NCBI GenBank assembly: GCA_034440615.1
Contig: JAOTOM010005055.1
Span: forward strand, 62,001-126,000
Direction: 5' to 3'
DNA from: Ashinkailepas kermadecensis
Taxonomy: Eukaryota; Arthropoda; Thecostraca; Neolepadidae
Length of the DNA: 64,000 nt
How positions within the stretch are numbered: the first letter of the stretch is position 1; the number at the start of each line of letters is the position of its first letter. Shown piece after piece: positions 23,276 through 35,399 of this stretch. The notes beneath the pieces are model-generated. The model did no database searches. It was not told where the DNA came from and worked only from the letters and a program-made list of their open reading frames with translations. The position numbers were made by a program, and so were the translations under genes.

Positions 23276-25062
23276 TCAAATTCGGTGGCGAAGGCTACGG
23301 CGGCGCAATCGACAAAGGAGCAGATTGCGAGCGCATATGGCGCGGCGACATCGACGGCGAAGCCACGGGCACATGCGGCAGGCATTGGGAGGAGACGGCG
23401 GCCGGGCGGCACGGGCAAACGGCTGGCGCTGATAGCCACCCGCGCCACCGTACCCGGTGCTCATACTCAGCAGGTGCGCCACGGTCTCAAACCAACGGAT
23501 CCGCTCGACGATCCTGCCGCGCACCGGCGGCACGTCCAGGACGCGCGGCAGCGTCGGCGTGTGCGATGGTTCCCCGGCGCGCGCGCACGCACCAGTGAGA
23601 GCACGTTGCGTACAGCGTTCCCTCTGAACGGTGGAACTTCTGGGTGAATTCTCTTTTCTTGTACGTTTTCGGGTCCAGGAGCCGATCGCGCCTCGCCTTC
23701 TTGGCAAGTCCACTGCTTGGCGGGGATCGAACGACGCAGTTTCGGCACTGTTGATGCTGATAGTCAGTCTGTGGTTTGCCGTGTCGTCTGCCATACCCAT
23801 GCGGCGCGCCGACTTGATGCTGCTCACTGCTGTAGTGACGCTGCGTGCTCGGTGGCCATACTGTGACATATGAAGTGACACATATCAAGGCTGACAGTAG
23901 CCGCTTCAGTACGCCTATAACTGTGCCATGCATCGCTACCGTCCTTGCACTTCCCTTTTCATGTTCTCGCTCAGAGAGCTCCATGGCAGGCGACTGGTCG
24001 CGGACTTCACTAGCTAACTGCGCCAAGCTGTCCTCGACAAACAGGTCAGAACGGAGGTCCTTGCCGGCCGCGATGAGTACAGCGAGCGAGTTGACATCCA
24101 GGACCTGCACCATGCACCTAACGGCTGATTCTTGCTGCACGTCCAGACACTGCCCCACGAAGTTCTTGGTCGACTCGATCACTCCCCCCCGCACCGCACT
24201 GTAGCTATGGTGGGACGTGACAAGGGTGTTGTGCACTCGCCAGTTCTCCGGCACTTGGCTGTGAGCTCCATGCGCCCTTCCAAGTCGCTCTTCCCGCACA
24301 CCAGGGAACGGGCCTTTCACGACCACATGGCTTGTAGGATCGCAGCGTCCATAATCTCCATGATCTTTGGCATGATGAGGTTCGCTCGTTGGAGCTTTTT
24401 CTGAGGCTGGGAGAACACGTGTGCCATGCCAGCCATCAGGGCCGTCATGGTGGTGATGTCGCTCCCCGCACTCCATTTCTTCAGGTAGCCGCGGGCTTTG
24501 GCCTTCTCCGTCTCGCCAGCGTCACATTGCAGCATCTCCTACACCATCGTGCAGGGATGGTGTGGGAGATTTGTCAGCGTCGCAATCACGGAGACAGCAG
24601 ATGTTAGCAAACGCATTTTATAGTTCATAGTTTGGATTTCACTCATTTCGCATTTCATTTCATAGTTGGTAACGCAACCCGCCATCCATCTGCCTTCGTC
24701 CTGGTCTTCGACGTTCGGAAGCACGTCGTCAGCGCGCTGAGGTCAGCTATTCAGCGGACCATTTCCGCCATCGTCGCCTCATCGCTTGCAAGGGCCAAGT
24801 CCAGCCTGCGGCAGACACACCAGATCATGACGATATCCTGGCCCAGCATCTCATTCTCTTCATCTGCAGTCGCGCCCAGGGGCGAAAAAAGCCAACGACA
24901 CGCCGACGCACGTCGGTGACAGCTAAAGGGACACGGAAGACTAATGAGACAGCCAAAGGCTGACATGTCTTTTTCTTTCCAAGCTTGAAAAAAACAATTT
25001 TTTTGGGGGAAAATAAATCGTATCAGTCCATTTCTGGGCCAGTTTACATTAGAAGATGGCAT
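23276..25062 (-). pseudogene. Unrecognised decayed coding sequence
   Basis: Three overlapping minus frames look protein-like in succession: MLGQDIVMIWCVCRRLDLAL (24751-25062), then MAHVFSQPQKKLQRANLIMP with MEIMDAAILQAMW (24317-24535), then NFVGQCLDVQQESAVRCMVQ and DLFVEDSLAQLASEVRDQSP (within 23487-24476). A stop at 24539 separates two stretches that share one frame, and the other joins need frame changes. The helical, hydrophobic-patterned sequence suggests a former gene of at least 300 residues. The stretch left of about 23700 is GC-rich and its overlapping frames are less convincing. I do not recognise the family. It could be part of a mobile element or an endogenous viral gene. Confidence 0.35.
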
Positions 25063-26000
25063 ATTTTATATAGTGGTAGCGTCCTTATGAGACAGTTGCT
25101 GGCTGAAAAAAAAATGCGGCACAGGTGGCGGCCGATGCTAAGTTCTCATAGACGTCGGCGGTATGTCGGTGAGACAGCAAGTGAGCTGTCTCATGCGGGA
25201 CATTTGTGGCGCGTTGAACCTTATTGAATGACCTTGCTGAACGAAGTAGAATCGGGTCCTGGGAAATGACGTCATGGAGGTTAAGGGCATCCGCTTGCCC
25301 TTAATTAGCGCAGTAATTCGTCAAACAAACAAAAAAGCAAATAAACACGAACACAATTATTTTTTCACGCAACTCCCATCAGATACCAAAAACATTACCG
25401 CTTTCTTTCATGGATCCGCGGGTACATGTATAGTTTTCTGTGATGTAATTTCGAGAACAAATTATATCTGGTGGCTTGAATGGTTTCCCCTTGAATGGTA
25501 TGAAATTGAATCTCCTTGAATGGTATGAAATAGCCTTGGGTTTCCCATGATCTTTGTCCACCGGTTGGTCCGTTCATCAAGTCCTCGGTGGGAATAAAGA
25601 CAATTCGGTGTTCTTTTTTGCCCTCGAGAGGAATTGGAACGATGGGGAAGTCGACGCCTTTTGCACCATCAAGGAAGAAGGTGACTTGCGGCTATGAAAG
25701 CTGTAATTATGAAGGAGAAATGCGCAACATAAAGAGGAATAAGTTGAGGCACGGAGGACAGCCCTTGCGCGTAAAGAATATGTCCTTCGGTGTTGGAGGA
25801 ACGTGGAAACGATTGTGCAGACCGGTGCCGAATGACGATGTCAACGCATCATCAGGAGCAGGTAATTGTTTCTTGTTGTGGTGATTCAATGGACAATTCC
25901 ATGCAAGCAAGGCATTTATTTTCTTGTGCTGGCTATTTCTGCTGGCCAGGTGTACCTACCTAGGTAGGCAGGTGGGTGCCTACCGACCATAGGGTTCCGT
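25063..26000. other. Unassigned sequence
   Basis: No gene recognised. A direct repeat of CCTTGAATGGTATGAAAT occurs at about 25491-25530. Confidence 0.4.
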
Positions 26001-26900
26001 GTATGCTTTGTAATCCTAAATTGAAATGTGGACAAGAAGTTGTGGAGTAATGAAATATGGAGAGGATGCTTTTCTTTCAGCCTGCGACATCTGAATCTCT
26101 GCTTATGCTGTCCAGTGAGTCTTGAGCATTTTATTGCAGAGCTGTTAATTATTGAACAATACCATTCAACCCCCAGATAAGAAGAATTAGATAATAATTT
26201 GCTGGAGAGGATGATGTTCTGGGTGCCAAAAATCATCAATAATCAATTTTCATATTGTACCAAGTCCACATTCCCAACATACAATTTAGCTTCAACTTCT
26301 GGTAGCAGGCTGACATTATTTGATGTGGATTTAATACATCTAGTTGTGCCACTTAAATTTTCAATGATGTAATGTCAATAGGTATTACCATTCCAATTAT
26401 GTCTATTCCTACTAAATCAGAATCTTTGTGTGCTGCTGTAACCACAAAAGGTGGAAAACTTCATAAAGCATACAAAGGGGTTAGTTTTCATTAAGTTAGG
26501 TTAGGTTAGGCTTTTGTTGTAAGTTATGCTTTTTGGAAAAAATGGGCAATTTTAAAAAAAAATGTTAAAATATTATTTGTTCAAAAACAGTTTAGGCTGG
26601 GTTAGGTTACATTTGGTTAGGGTTTTTGCTTTTCAATTTTTTTAGAAAAGAATTGTTTGGGAATTATCCATTTCTTATCAGATAATTTGTATTGCATGGA
26701 AGGTTAGGCTATGTTAGGTTATGTTACATATTTTTTATTTGTTTTGAATGTTACTTTGTATGCTGTATTACAACAACTTTGTATGCTGCTTACTTACTTA
26801 CAACTTTGTATGCTATACTTTGTATGCTATACTTTGTATGCTATATGCTGCCTCCACCTGCGGCCCCCCAAAATATTTCGTGGATTTAATGGTGACAAAA
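26000..26900. repeat. Old dispersed repeat, copy 2 (TTAGG-rich)
   Basis: 26202-26245 (GCTGGAGAGGATGATGTTCT) matches the repeat near 1010-1050. GGTTAGGTTAGG motifs lie at 26499-26512, 26596-26620 and 26700-26730, and a short TTTGTATGCT tandem repeat runs 26753-26845. Seen as another decayed copy of the family at 990-1970. Confidence 0.35.
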
Positions 26901-26971
26901 CTCACGATTTGAAACATAAAAAGTGCTACTCTCCAATTTCTAGCTGAAATATGTATCAACTGCAATTAGGA

Positions 26972-27620
26972 TCAAACATGCTTTTTCAACGCGGCGAAGC
27001 AAGCGTGTGAGGAACTTGTTTTATTAACAATATATGCAAATAATTTGAGACAGCTCACAGGTTCGTCGGTGACAGCTTCGGCATTTTTTTCACCCCTGGT
27101 CGCGCCGACCAGTTTATCAGTCGTGACTTCGCACGTTTGCAGTGTTGTTTCCACTATCGCCAGAAGGCCCTGGGTACCGTCCCGCTCTGGCTCAGCCATC
27201 GAAAGCAGTCGAGTTGTCAGGCCAAGAGTTGCTGGTAAGCTGCATGGTGATGAATTTATTATCTACCTGCGGCCTATGCTCCCATCCATCTGGAGGATGT
27301 ACGCGCAACACTCCTCCATTTGTGTGGCTGTCTTTGCTCTCTCCATATCCGTTACGATGGAGAGCATCTCCCGGTTGAAGGTCGGGTTCCGATAGAGGAG
27401 TGCGGCTCACTGGGCTGGAATCTCGCCCCATCCTTTTTCTGTACACATCACGTTCATTTGTTCCGCGTGTGGGACTGACAGTGAACTGGCCATGACCAGG
27501 TCGACATACTTTATTGCAAACAGTCGTTGTGGACTGCTATGGCTAGTTCAATCAACAACTTCATGACGCCTGGATCGGCATCTTTGAACATGCAGGCCAT
27601 GAGGTGTTCTTTGTGATGTG
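26972..27620 (-). pseudogene. Unrecognised decayed coding sequence
   Basis: Right to left the minus strand reads MACMFKDADPGVMKLLIELA, YVDLVMASSLSVPHAEQMNV, then NREMLSIVTDMERAKTATQM with EECCAYILQMDG, and MAEPERDGTQGLLAIVETTL. A stop and frame changes separate these parts. Composition is protein-like and helical, the same strand as the block at 23.3-25.1 kb, and the two may come from one element. Family unknown. Confidence 0.3.
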
Positions 27621-28098
27621 TGTGTGTGTGAATTTGGCCAGCCTGCCATTGTGTGGTGATGTCGGCTGTTTCCGGTAGAGTGGAGATGAATGTGGCGGTT
27701 GGCTATGGTGCATGGAACGACGTAGTAGGGGGTAGAAGGAATAGGATAGGTAAGGTTGACTTGTTTGAAGGTGCCGAAGTTAAGGTAGTTTGAAGATAAC
27801 AGAGAAGAGCTGGGTAGAGTTGTGATGGCTGTCTTGAAGTTGAGGCTGTAGATTGTTCAGATGTTGAAGAAGGCGCAGTAGTGAAGAATGTCGAGAAGAG
27901 AAGCCAGTCCGGACGGTGCTGCTTGGGGTATGGGGTGCAGAGGGGTGGGTGGAGGGGGGGGTCATCGCCGTTTGGAGTGAACATAAAAAACAAACACTTA
28001 GGGGATCATGACTTTTTTAAATCTAAATATATGTATGCGTAAACATATATCTTCCTTTTTTTCCTCTTTTTTCCATGTCTCTGTTCCTTTTTTCCCTT
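27621..28098. other. Probable 3' flank of LINE copy C
   Basis: Lies just beyond the ORF2 stop of copy C (minus strand). It is C-rich on that strand, with a run near 27948-27962. The exact 3' end of the element is not visible: no A-rich tail or target duplication was found. Confidence 0.35.
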
Positions 28099-31000
28099 TC
28101 ACAGCTGTTCCAATATGCGTGTTGATGAAAGGAAGTGGAAGATCTGTTCGTGTAATGTTGGGTGTTCATCATTGAGAAGCGTGGTGAGGATTATTGGGAG
28201 ATTGTTTGTGGTGCAGTAGTTTGTGATGTGTTGCCTTTGATTGTTGTACTTGGTGCAGTATATGAGAATGTGTATGATTGTAAGTGTTCGGTGACATGTT
28301 GTGCATTGAGGTCATGGTTGGTTTATAATGAGGTAGGAGTGTGTGAGTGCTGTGTGTCCGATGCGAAGTCTTGTCAGTATCCTTTCTTTGAATCTGGTGT
28401 TCTGATTGATGGTGTGCCAGTGTTCGTGTTTTGGATGTATATCGTGGAGTTGTGTTCTTGCTCTGTCCCATGTTTGTTGAATGTGTTTGTTGATTGCCTG
28501 GTGTATTGTGGGGTAGTAGTCGGATTGTGAGAATGGGCAGTTTGTGGTTTGTTGCAGTGTTGTGGCTATGTTTGCTTCAGTGTCTGCATGTTCGTTGCCT
28601 TGTATGTTTGTGTGGCTTGGTATCCAAAGGAGAAGTGTTTTTTGTCCATTGTTTAGTTTGTTATGTATGTGCAGTATTTTTGGGATGCGGGGGGGGGGTT
28701 GGATGTGGTGTAGGGTGTTATGCTTTGTATTGCTGATTTTGCGTCTGCGGGATGTTGTGTTCAATGTTTGTGTTGTAGATGGTACAATAGGCCGAATATA
28801 TTGCATATAGTTCTGATGTGTATGTGGATACTGTGTCCGGCAGACGGGTACGTAGGATGACACGGGGCGGTGCTTGTCTGGTATACAGCACCGCCGCTGA
28901 GCCCGTCTGTTGTGTGTGTGATTTGGAGCCGTCGGTGTAGATGATGTTGTAATTTGCGTATTGTGATATGAATTGGAGGAAGAGTTGTTGTATTTCTGCA
29001 TCTGTGTATGTACGTTTTGGTTTATTTATAGGAAGTGTGTTGTGCGGGTTTGATGTTTCCACCATGCTTTAGATGGTGGGAGTGGTTTTGAGGTGGGGAG
29101 TGCGATGTGTAAGCTTCTTGCGTGTTGGTGAATGCGGCATCATATTGTAGTTCTGAATGATAGTTTTTTCATGAGTTGGTGCCTGCGTTTGGAGCGGATT
29201 TTTAGTGCCTGAGTGCATAGGTGTTGTCTAATGAGTTCCGTTTTGTAGTGGTATCTGAGTAATGCTTCTGTGCGTCTGTGTTGTAGTTCTGGTATGTGGT
29301 TGTGTATGTGAAGAGCGAGGGAAGGTGAAGCTGTGTATGCTCCTGTGGCTATCTTTAGGCATTGGTATTGAAGTGAGTCTGGGAGTTTGAGGTTTGTTTT
29401 AGCTGCGTTTTCGAAAAGTGTGGATCCGTATTCCATGATTGGTCGAATGGTAGATTTGCATAAGGCCAGTAGTGAATTTCGGTCTGATCCCCAATCTGTG
29501 CCGGATAGTACTCGTAAGATGTTTATCCTTTTGGATGCTTAGAATGTGTAGTTTGAAGGTGAGTCGTGGATCTAAAGTGATGCCTAGGAATTTTGCTGTG
29601 GTAACAAATGGCATGGGAGTGTTGTCTAGTTTCAGTGGGTGTAAATCTGTGTGTCGCTTACAGTAAATCTGTGTGTCGCTAAAAAAACATGCATTTGGAT
29701 TTGTGTGGTGCAATGTGTAGGTTTAGTAAGGCTAGCTTGTCGTGGAGATCTGTTAGTGCGTTTTGTAGAATTGTTAGTGAGTGGGCTGGTGATTCATGTG
29801 ATGTCCAGAGTACGATATCATCTGCATTGAGTGCGAGTTCGACTGGAAGGTTGTCGGGAATGGCTGAGTTGAGGTCGAGAATAAAGAGTAGGGGGCTGAG
29901 AACTGAGTCTTGCATCAAACCAGTTGTGGGGAATTTAGTGTCTGAAGTGTTGGGACCAATTTTGACTTGAAATGATCGTTTTAGTAGATAGAAGTGAAGG
30001 AGCCTCTCCGTAGGCTGTGAAGCTGTCCACCCTCCATTGTTACGATTGTATGTATGTATGTATGTCTGAACATGTACCTGTTTACCATGTATGTATCATC
30101 CCTCTACGCCATGTTTCTTGTTTGCGGCGTCTCTCCTTTCTTGCCTAATTGATATAACCGGATGCCGCATAAGCCGGATTAACGTAATCCCTTCTTTAAC
30201 GAACAATCTCTAGCAGATGGCACTTTCCCTCAGCTAAAAATTTAGGGGAAATAAAGAAAAAGGTAGTGTAGTAGTCTACCCGGTATGTCTATGTTGTATA
30301 GGTGTTGTGTTAGAGCTGTTATGTTGATGGTGTCATATGCTTGCATTAGGTCCAGGAAGACGGCGACAGTGGAATGCTTCTTTGCCGCCGCTTCCTGGAT
30401 GTGTGTGATGAGGTAGGTGAGGTTATCTATACATTATCTCTTGGGAAGGAAGCCTGATTGAGTGGGATAAATTAGTTTTTGTGTCTGGATGATGTAGAGG
30501 AGTCGTTTTTTGACAAGGCGTTCGAAAAGTTTGTGGAAGCAGCTGGTTAGGGCGATAGGGCGGTAAGAGTCGCATAGAGTTGAGTCAGTGTTTGGTTTAG
30601 GGATAGGTATAAGGAGGACGTGTAGTCATGATTGTGGATATGTATGTGTTGTCCATGCAGTGTTGTATGTTTCGAGGAGTACGTGTACTGCTTGTGTTGG
30701 GAGGTGTTTGAAGAAAGAGTAGTGTATATTGTCTGGGCCTACGCTCTTGTTTCCTGTCTCTGCAATTGCAGGTTCTAATTTTGTGAGTGTAAACCTAGTG
30801 TTGTAAAGATGTGGGCGTGTGTGTCTGATTGGAGGTGGAGGGTTATGTGGAAGTGTGGATGACCTAAGGTGGTATGTGGGCGCGAAAATGTTTGCGATTG
30901 TTTGTGGGTCTGTGATGGTGTTGTTGTTCTGTCTGAGTATGATGGCTTTTATTTGTGGTCGTTGTCGGTTTTGGAATGTTTTCAGGTGTGTCCAGATTTC

Positions 31001-31975
31001 GCCGAGCGGGGTGAATCTGTTGAATTTCCGGTGTGCGGTGTCTTTCATATCTGTGTCGTGCATGGTTCCTCGCGCGGATTGCCCCGTAACACTCGTCGTT
31101 CCACCAGGGGGCCGCGCGAGGTTTGTGTTGGTGGCTGGTTTTGTTTGTGGTATGTGTTGGTGTGCTGTAGTTAGGAGAATGTCTGCGAATTGTTCTGGTG
31201 AGTGTTGAGGGCTGTGGGCTGTTTGTGCGGCTAGGGACTCTGAGAAAGGTGTCCAGGATGCTTTTTTTTATTCCATCGGCCAGGAGGGGAATTGGGTGGG
31301 CCGGTGGTCGGGATTTGGTTGAAGGTAATGGTTATGGGTGCGTGGTCGCTGAAGTGAGGATCGGAATCGGCTGTCCAGGATAAGGGGAGAGATATGCGCG
31401 ATGATGCAAGGGTTACGTCTGGGGTCGTGGGAAGTTGAGCGGCGGAAATAGGGACAAGGTAGGTTGGTGATCCAGTATTGAGTACTGTGAGGATGTGCTG
31501 GTTGGCTAGTGTGATGAGTGTGAGTGCTCTGTTATCAGGTTGTGTGGTGCGAGTGTCTCATAGTGGGTGGTGTGAGTTGAAATCTCCGGTGAGTATGACT
31601 GGGGTGTGGATTTGGTCAAGTGCTTTATTTAATTCCGAGAGGGTTTTTCTGTTTCGCGAGGGGGGTCGTATATTTTAACGAGTGTGTAGGCATTGTTATG
31701 TATGTGTATTTCAGTGAGTAGTATGTCTGCTGTGGTATTGAAGTGTATCAGGCGATGAGGTGTGTTGTTCCTAATGTATGTGCAAACACCGCCTGACCTG
31801 TGTGCGTTGTGTGTCTTGCCTGTGTAGTGTGTATTGCGAAATGTTAAATTGGTAAGGATCGTTGGGTTTGAAGTGTGTTTCTTGAATGCATAGTGCTGTG
31901 TGGTTTGTTTGTAATGCGTAATGTTTGAATTCATGCCAGTGTCTAATTAGTCAGTGTGTGTTCCATTGAAGTATG
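28099..31975 (-). pseudogene. LINE C ORF2: endonuclease, reverse transcriptase, RNase H
   Basis: The EN part contains ILTGDFNSHHPLWDTR and SDHAPITITF. The RT part has GPDNIHYSFFKH, then YPTQSGFLPKR with a stop before CIDNL, and VAVFLDLMQAYDTI. The palm is NADDIVLW where F/YADD is usual. RNase H has YTDGSKS, TSELYAI, LLLWIPSHTNIQGNEHAD. The end has TLLNDEHPTLHEQIF and a TGA at 28099. Several frames are needed to read it, so it is inactive. Confidence 0.75.
30005..30275. mobile_element. Foreign insertion of about 270 bp in LINE C RT
   Basis: On either side the RT reads YNIDIPGRLLHY (right) and LLHFYLLKRSFQVKIGP (left), so the interval is extra. It holds a TATG repeat (30050-30064) and GGAAATAAAG near its right end. 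The junctions show TGAAG/TGTAG, an imperfect 5-bp duplication. It could be a solo LTR or a SINE-like element; class unknown. Confidence 0.5.
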
Positions 31976-31979
31976 GTGT

Positions 31980-33110
31980 TCACTGTCGGTGTGTGTTGGC
32001 TCGCGTGAGTGGCTTCTTAAGTGAGTGTTGTCTTTTGGTGCTACTTTTAGCTTGTCTTTTTGGCTGTCTGTAGAAAGGTGTTGTCAAACGTAGGGGTGTT
32101 GTGATGTCTGAGTCAGTAGAGTATTGTTCTGTGTCTGAGTGGTCTTCGGTTCCTGTCGTACCCTGGTCTGTGGTGTGAGGTGGGTGCGGTGCCGATGTGT
32201 CGGATGCAGGTGATGTTTGTGGTGATGGTGAGGATGTCGGTTGGTAGCTCAGCGGTGGTGGGGGTTGTGAGGGTGGGGTGGGTGCCGGTTGGCGTGCTGG
32301 CAGTGTTGGCGGGGGTTGTTCTGCTGGGCGGTAGACTGTGGTGGCTGCTGGTGTTGGGGTCGTGTCTTGCGAGCGGTGGTGTTGGTGGGTGTTGATGTGT
32401 GCTGCGGTTGTGTTTGATCCGTTTGTGTGCCGGCGTTTTTGGTGTGTTTGTGCTGTGTGGGAGTGGGTGTTGGCAGAGCCGGGTATTCTGCTTGTGTTGG
32501 TGGCGGTGGTGTTTGTCGCCGTGTGCCCGGCTCTGTGCGGCGAGCCGGCCACGCCGACTGCGGGTCAGACATCCACGCCCTGGCCCGGGGCAAGGACCAG
32601 CCCTCTAGGTGAACGAGGCGCAGGATGTCGCGCTCCATTGTCCACGTAGGGCAGGTCCTGTCCCAGGCCACGTGGCTGCCCCCACAGGCGGCGCAGCACA
32701 GCTCGTCGCTGGTGCATGAGCCTGTGCTGTGTTGTTGTGAGCACCTGGCACAAGTGTCGGAGGTGGCACGGCACCCCCCCCCCCCTGGAATGACCATAGC
32801 GCTCGCACTTTTGGCAGCGCCGAGGGAGGGGTGCGCGTGGCTTCACTGTGTAGCGGATGTACCCGGCGAGGATGTGTGTTGGGGGTGTACGGGTGTTGAA
32901 GGTGAGGATGATGATGTGGGATGCTGTGTGACGTGGGAGCCACGTAGCCTCCTGCTTGGCGCATCTGTACCATTCGGTTTACCGCGGTGGTCCAGCGTGT
33001 TCGTGCTATCGCTCATCAGACGGATCAGTGCCGGGGTCGGGTCTGCCCCGGGAGACGAGTCAGTCGCAGAGGACGGATTCGCCGCGGGTGGCAGACTGAT
33101 CGGAGGTCAA
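31980..33110 (-). pseudogene. LINE C ORF1: Gag with CCHC zinc knuckles
   Basis: Frames read LTFNTRTPPTHILAGYIRYT (near 32.87 kb), then RCQKCERYGHS, CARCSQQHSTGSC and CAACGGSHVAWDRTC, i.e. three zinc-knuckle-type motifs. A Pro/Thr/Gln-rich tail follows to SLKKPLTRANTHRQ at 31980. Gag would bind the element RNA into a ribonucleoprotein. A poly-C tract near 32774-32783 marks one frame change. Confidence 0.7.
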
Positions 33111-33453
33111 GTTCCTCGGTCCCAGGTGCGCGTGTTCAGTAGTTGGGTTGGATGGGCTTCTGGAAGGATGGAAGGACAAGTGATCATGACCCTCTATTTG
33201 GGTTGTGTTAGGCATGGTCATCATCACTGGTTGGGAGAAAAAGAAGCATCCTAGCAAAGTCAAAGTCAAAGTCATGTCATGGGGTACTTCCACGTGGTGG
33301 CTGTTCTGCACCCAGACAATGTTGCGTGAGCACATCAGGTGAAGAAAATGGTGTCAGAGACATTTGAAGAGTACATAAGAGCATACAGCTCGATTTACCC
33401 TCTTTGGCACCAAGGCGTCATTCAAAAAGGCAGTGAACTTCCAGATTACTCTT

Positions 33454-33651
33454 TCAGATTCGATCATAACTCCCAGACAATGGGCGGTAGACGGCGCCGA
33501 CGATCGCAGTTCGCCGGCCAGCACCCGTCACTGAGAGCCAGAGTGAATCGACTGCAGAGTCGGCGCAGCCAATGTCCAGTCTCGTGACTGTGATTGATGG
33601 TGATGTTCTTGCGCCTCTGCAGCTGGTGGCTGTTTGGCAGCTGGTAGGCAT
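33454..33651 (-). pseudogene. LINE endonuclease fragment
   Basis: The frame reads LDIGCADSAVDSLWLSVTG, GRRTAIVGAVYRPLSG, matching the ExxWV...YRPP region in the middle of APE-type endonucleases of CR1/Jockey-group LINEs. Nothing matching continues on either side, so this is an isolated scrap adjacent to the 5' end of copy C. Confidence 0.4.
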
Positions 33652-33659
33652 GGTGATAG

Positions 33660-35207
33660 TTCTATATTTTTTGCTGATTTATTGGTTGCTTGCGCTGATA
33701 ATTAAATTAATGCGATGTTACCTAGTTCTGGGATAAATCTACGAAACGGTAAGGGGCGGCTTGGGGTCGCTGCCAAGCGCTCGCAACCCGAACGCCCCCA
33801 AATAGGTGGTCATGTTGTTTAAAAAAAAAAAAACAGAATGGACGCTTCTTGTGAGAGACATCGCGTTTTTTCGCTCGAGGAGATAAATGTTGGCTTGAAA
33901 AAGTTCACAAAATGCCAGGTGTCAAGTCACATTTCGATGAATTATATCAAAAATGATTTACTTTACCTTCGGCCTTCTGCGTACTTCTCCTTATACATCG
34001 TGGAGTCGCATCGGTATGATTATAGCTAAATTAACTTCAATTTGTATATATACACCTGGCCCACTAAGTTACAGAAAAGGTAAAAAACGATGGCGAACAG
34101 CGAGAACCAAAAAACACTTCCACCACCTACAACCGTTCGAAATGAAACCCCAATGCAGCATGATAGCATAACCAATGCAGCATGATAAAAGTCGCCTGTT
34201 CTTTATGCGCTAATTAAATTTAAATGTGCTCTACCCTCACAAGTTTAAATTATACATTCAACTTTAAATCAACTAGATATATCATCCAGTAATGCACAGT
34301 TATCTTCCTTCCTTTTCAATGTATTGCTAAAGGTGTAATGTGATCAAATAAGTAATAAAAACGTATTACAATCGGAATGATATGCAATTATATTACATTT
34401 AGGTACTGTAGGATAGTCCATAAACCACAACTAACTTCCAGCCTATATGCTGGAATGAATACAGTTGGCATTTGATAGCGTATACGCTGGGGCGCTCCAC
34501 GACAGATTAACCAATGCACTTCACCCATATTTTGTTTTATTGAGACCAAAATGTGTTCACAGTGTAGTCTTCGGCTCTGAATATGGGTGTGCAAAGTTCA
34601 GCCGGATTCGGCCAGCGATTTTTTAGCGATAGCCTCCGACATTATTTTTAGGTCAAATAACATGGGTTGGTTCGACGCTAGATATCTCATCAATAAGAAG
34701 CGGTTGATATGGCAAATTATATATAGTAAATTATAATTATATATATTTCAGAAGAAAATGGATCAACTGAAACATTCCCGAAATATAATGTCCGTATTTC
34801 CTACATTTGACCTCGTGACCTCCTGTGACCCATAAATTGCAAAAAATTTACGGTGGAAGTAAAAGTGGGCATGATATCGATGAACAAACAAAAATTATAA
34901 AATGCGTTCTTATAAATATCCGATATGTCCGTCCGCTCTTCATGACGTTCTGTGATTTTGCGTTTTCCGGGTTGGACGGATTTCGTGTAACCTTTCTCCC
35001 ATTGGAAAGGTACATGAGATAGAACAGTGAAATACAAACGTATGACTGGAAAACGTTTTTCTAAAAAAAAAAAACATTTCTACCTTTTTAATGTCGATCT
35101 TTTAGTTTCCCTTAAGCACCATCAAAAAATTCCAGGTCACTAGTTACCGATAGGTCACCCATGGGTTTATTTACGCGTAGCGACGCAATTGTACTTCGGA
35201 ACAACTG
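33660..35207. other. Unassigned AT-rich sequence
   Basis: No gene or repeat is recognised over about 1.5 kb. Short A-runs lie near 33822-33835 and 35065-35076. Confidence 0.45.
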
Positions 35208-35212
35208 ATAGG

Positions 35213-35350
35213 TGGTTCGGTTCCACCCGACTCTGCTGTAGGGCACGGTACACTCACGAGGGCGTCTGAACCAGAACTGTATTTGTATTTCCGCGCTCAG
35301 CTGAGGTACGACCGTAGCGACATCTATTGGTTGCCAATTCAACCACCACA
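35213..35350 (-). repeat. 3' LTR (138 bp)
   Basis: Downstream LTR of the minus-strand element, bounded by the ATAGG duplication on its outer side and the purine-rich tract on its inner side. Confidence 0.93.
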
Positions 35351-35399
35351 CCCCATCACTTGTCATTTACTGTGCGATGCACCTAAGCGACTGAACAAA

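Larger units (their letters stand above)
28099..33250 (-). mobile_element. LINE copy C, I-like group, nearly full length but dead
   Basis: Order on the minus strand is gag (about 33.1-31.98 kb), EN (31.98-31.2), RT (31.06-29.4), RNase H (29.07-28.3) and a C-terminal zinc-knuckle-like region, ending in a TGA at 28099-28101. Sequence motifs match copies A and B (for example TITDPQTIANI, KSVGPDNIHYSFFKHLP), but the copy is clearly more diverged and has a different base composition (A/C-rich coding strand). There are many frame changes, and a foreign insertion of about 270 bp splits the RT. The 5' boundary near 33.1-33.25 kb is approximate. Confidence 0.85.

Noticed and set aside
32180..33254. 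Plus-strand frames up to 209 residues
   Set aside because: They are antisense to the Gag of LINE C; the minus strand carries the zinc-knuckle motifs.
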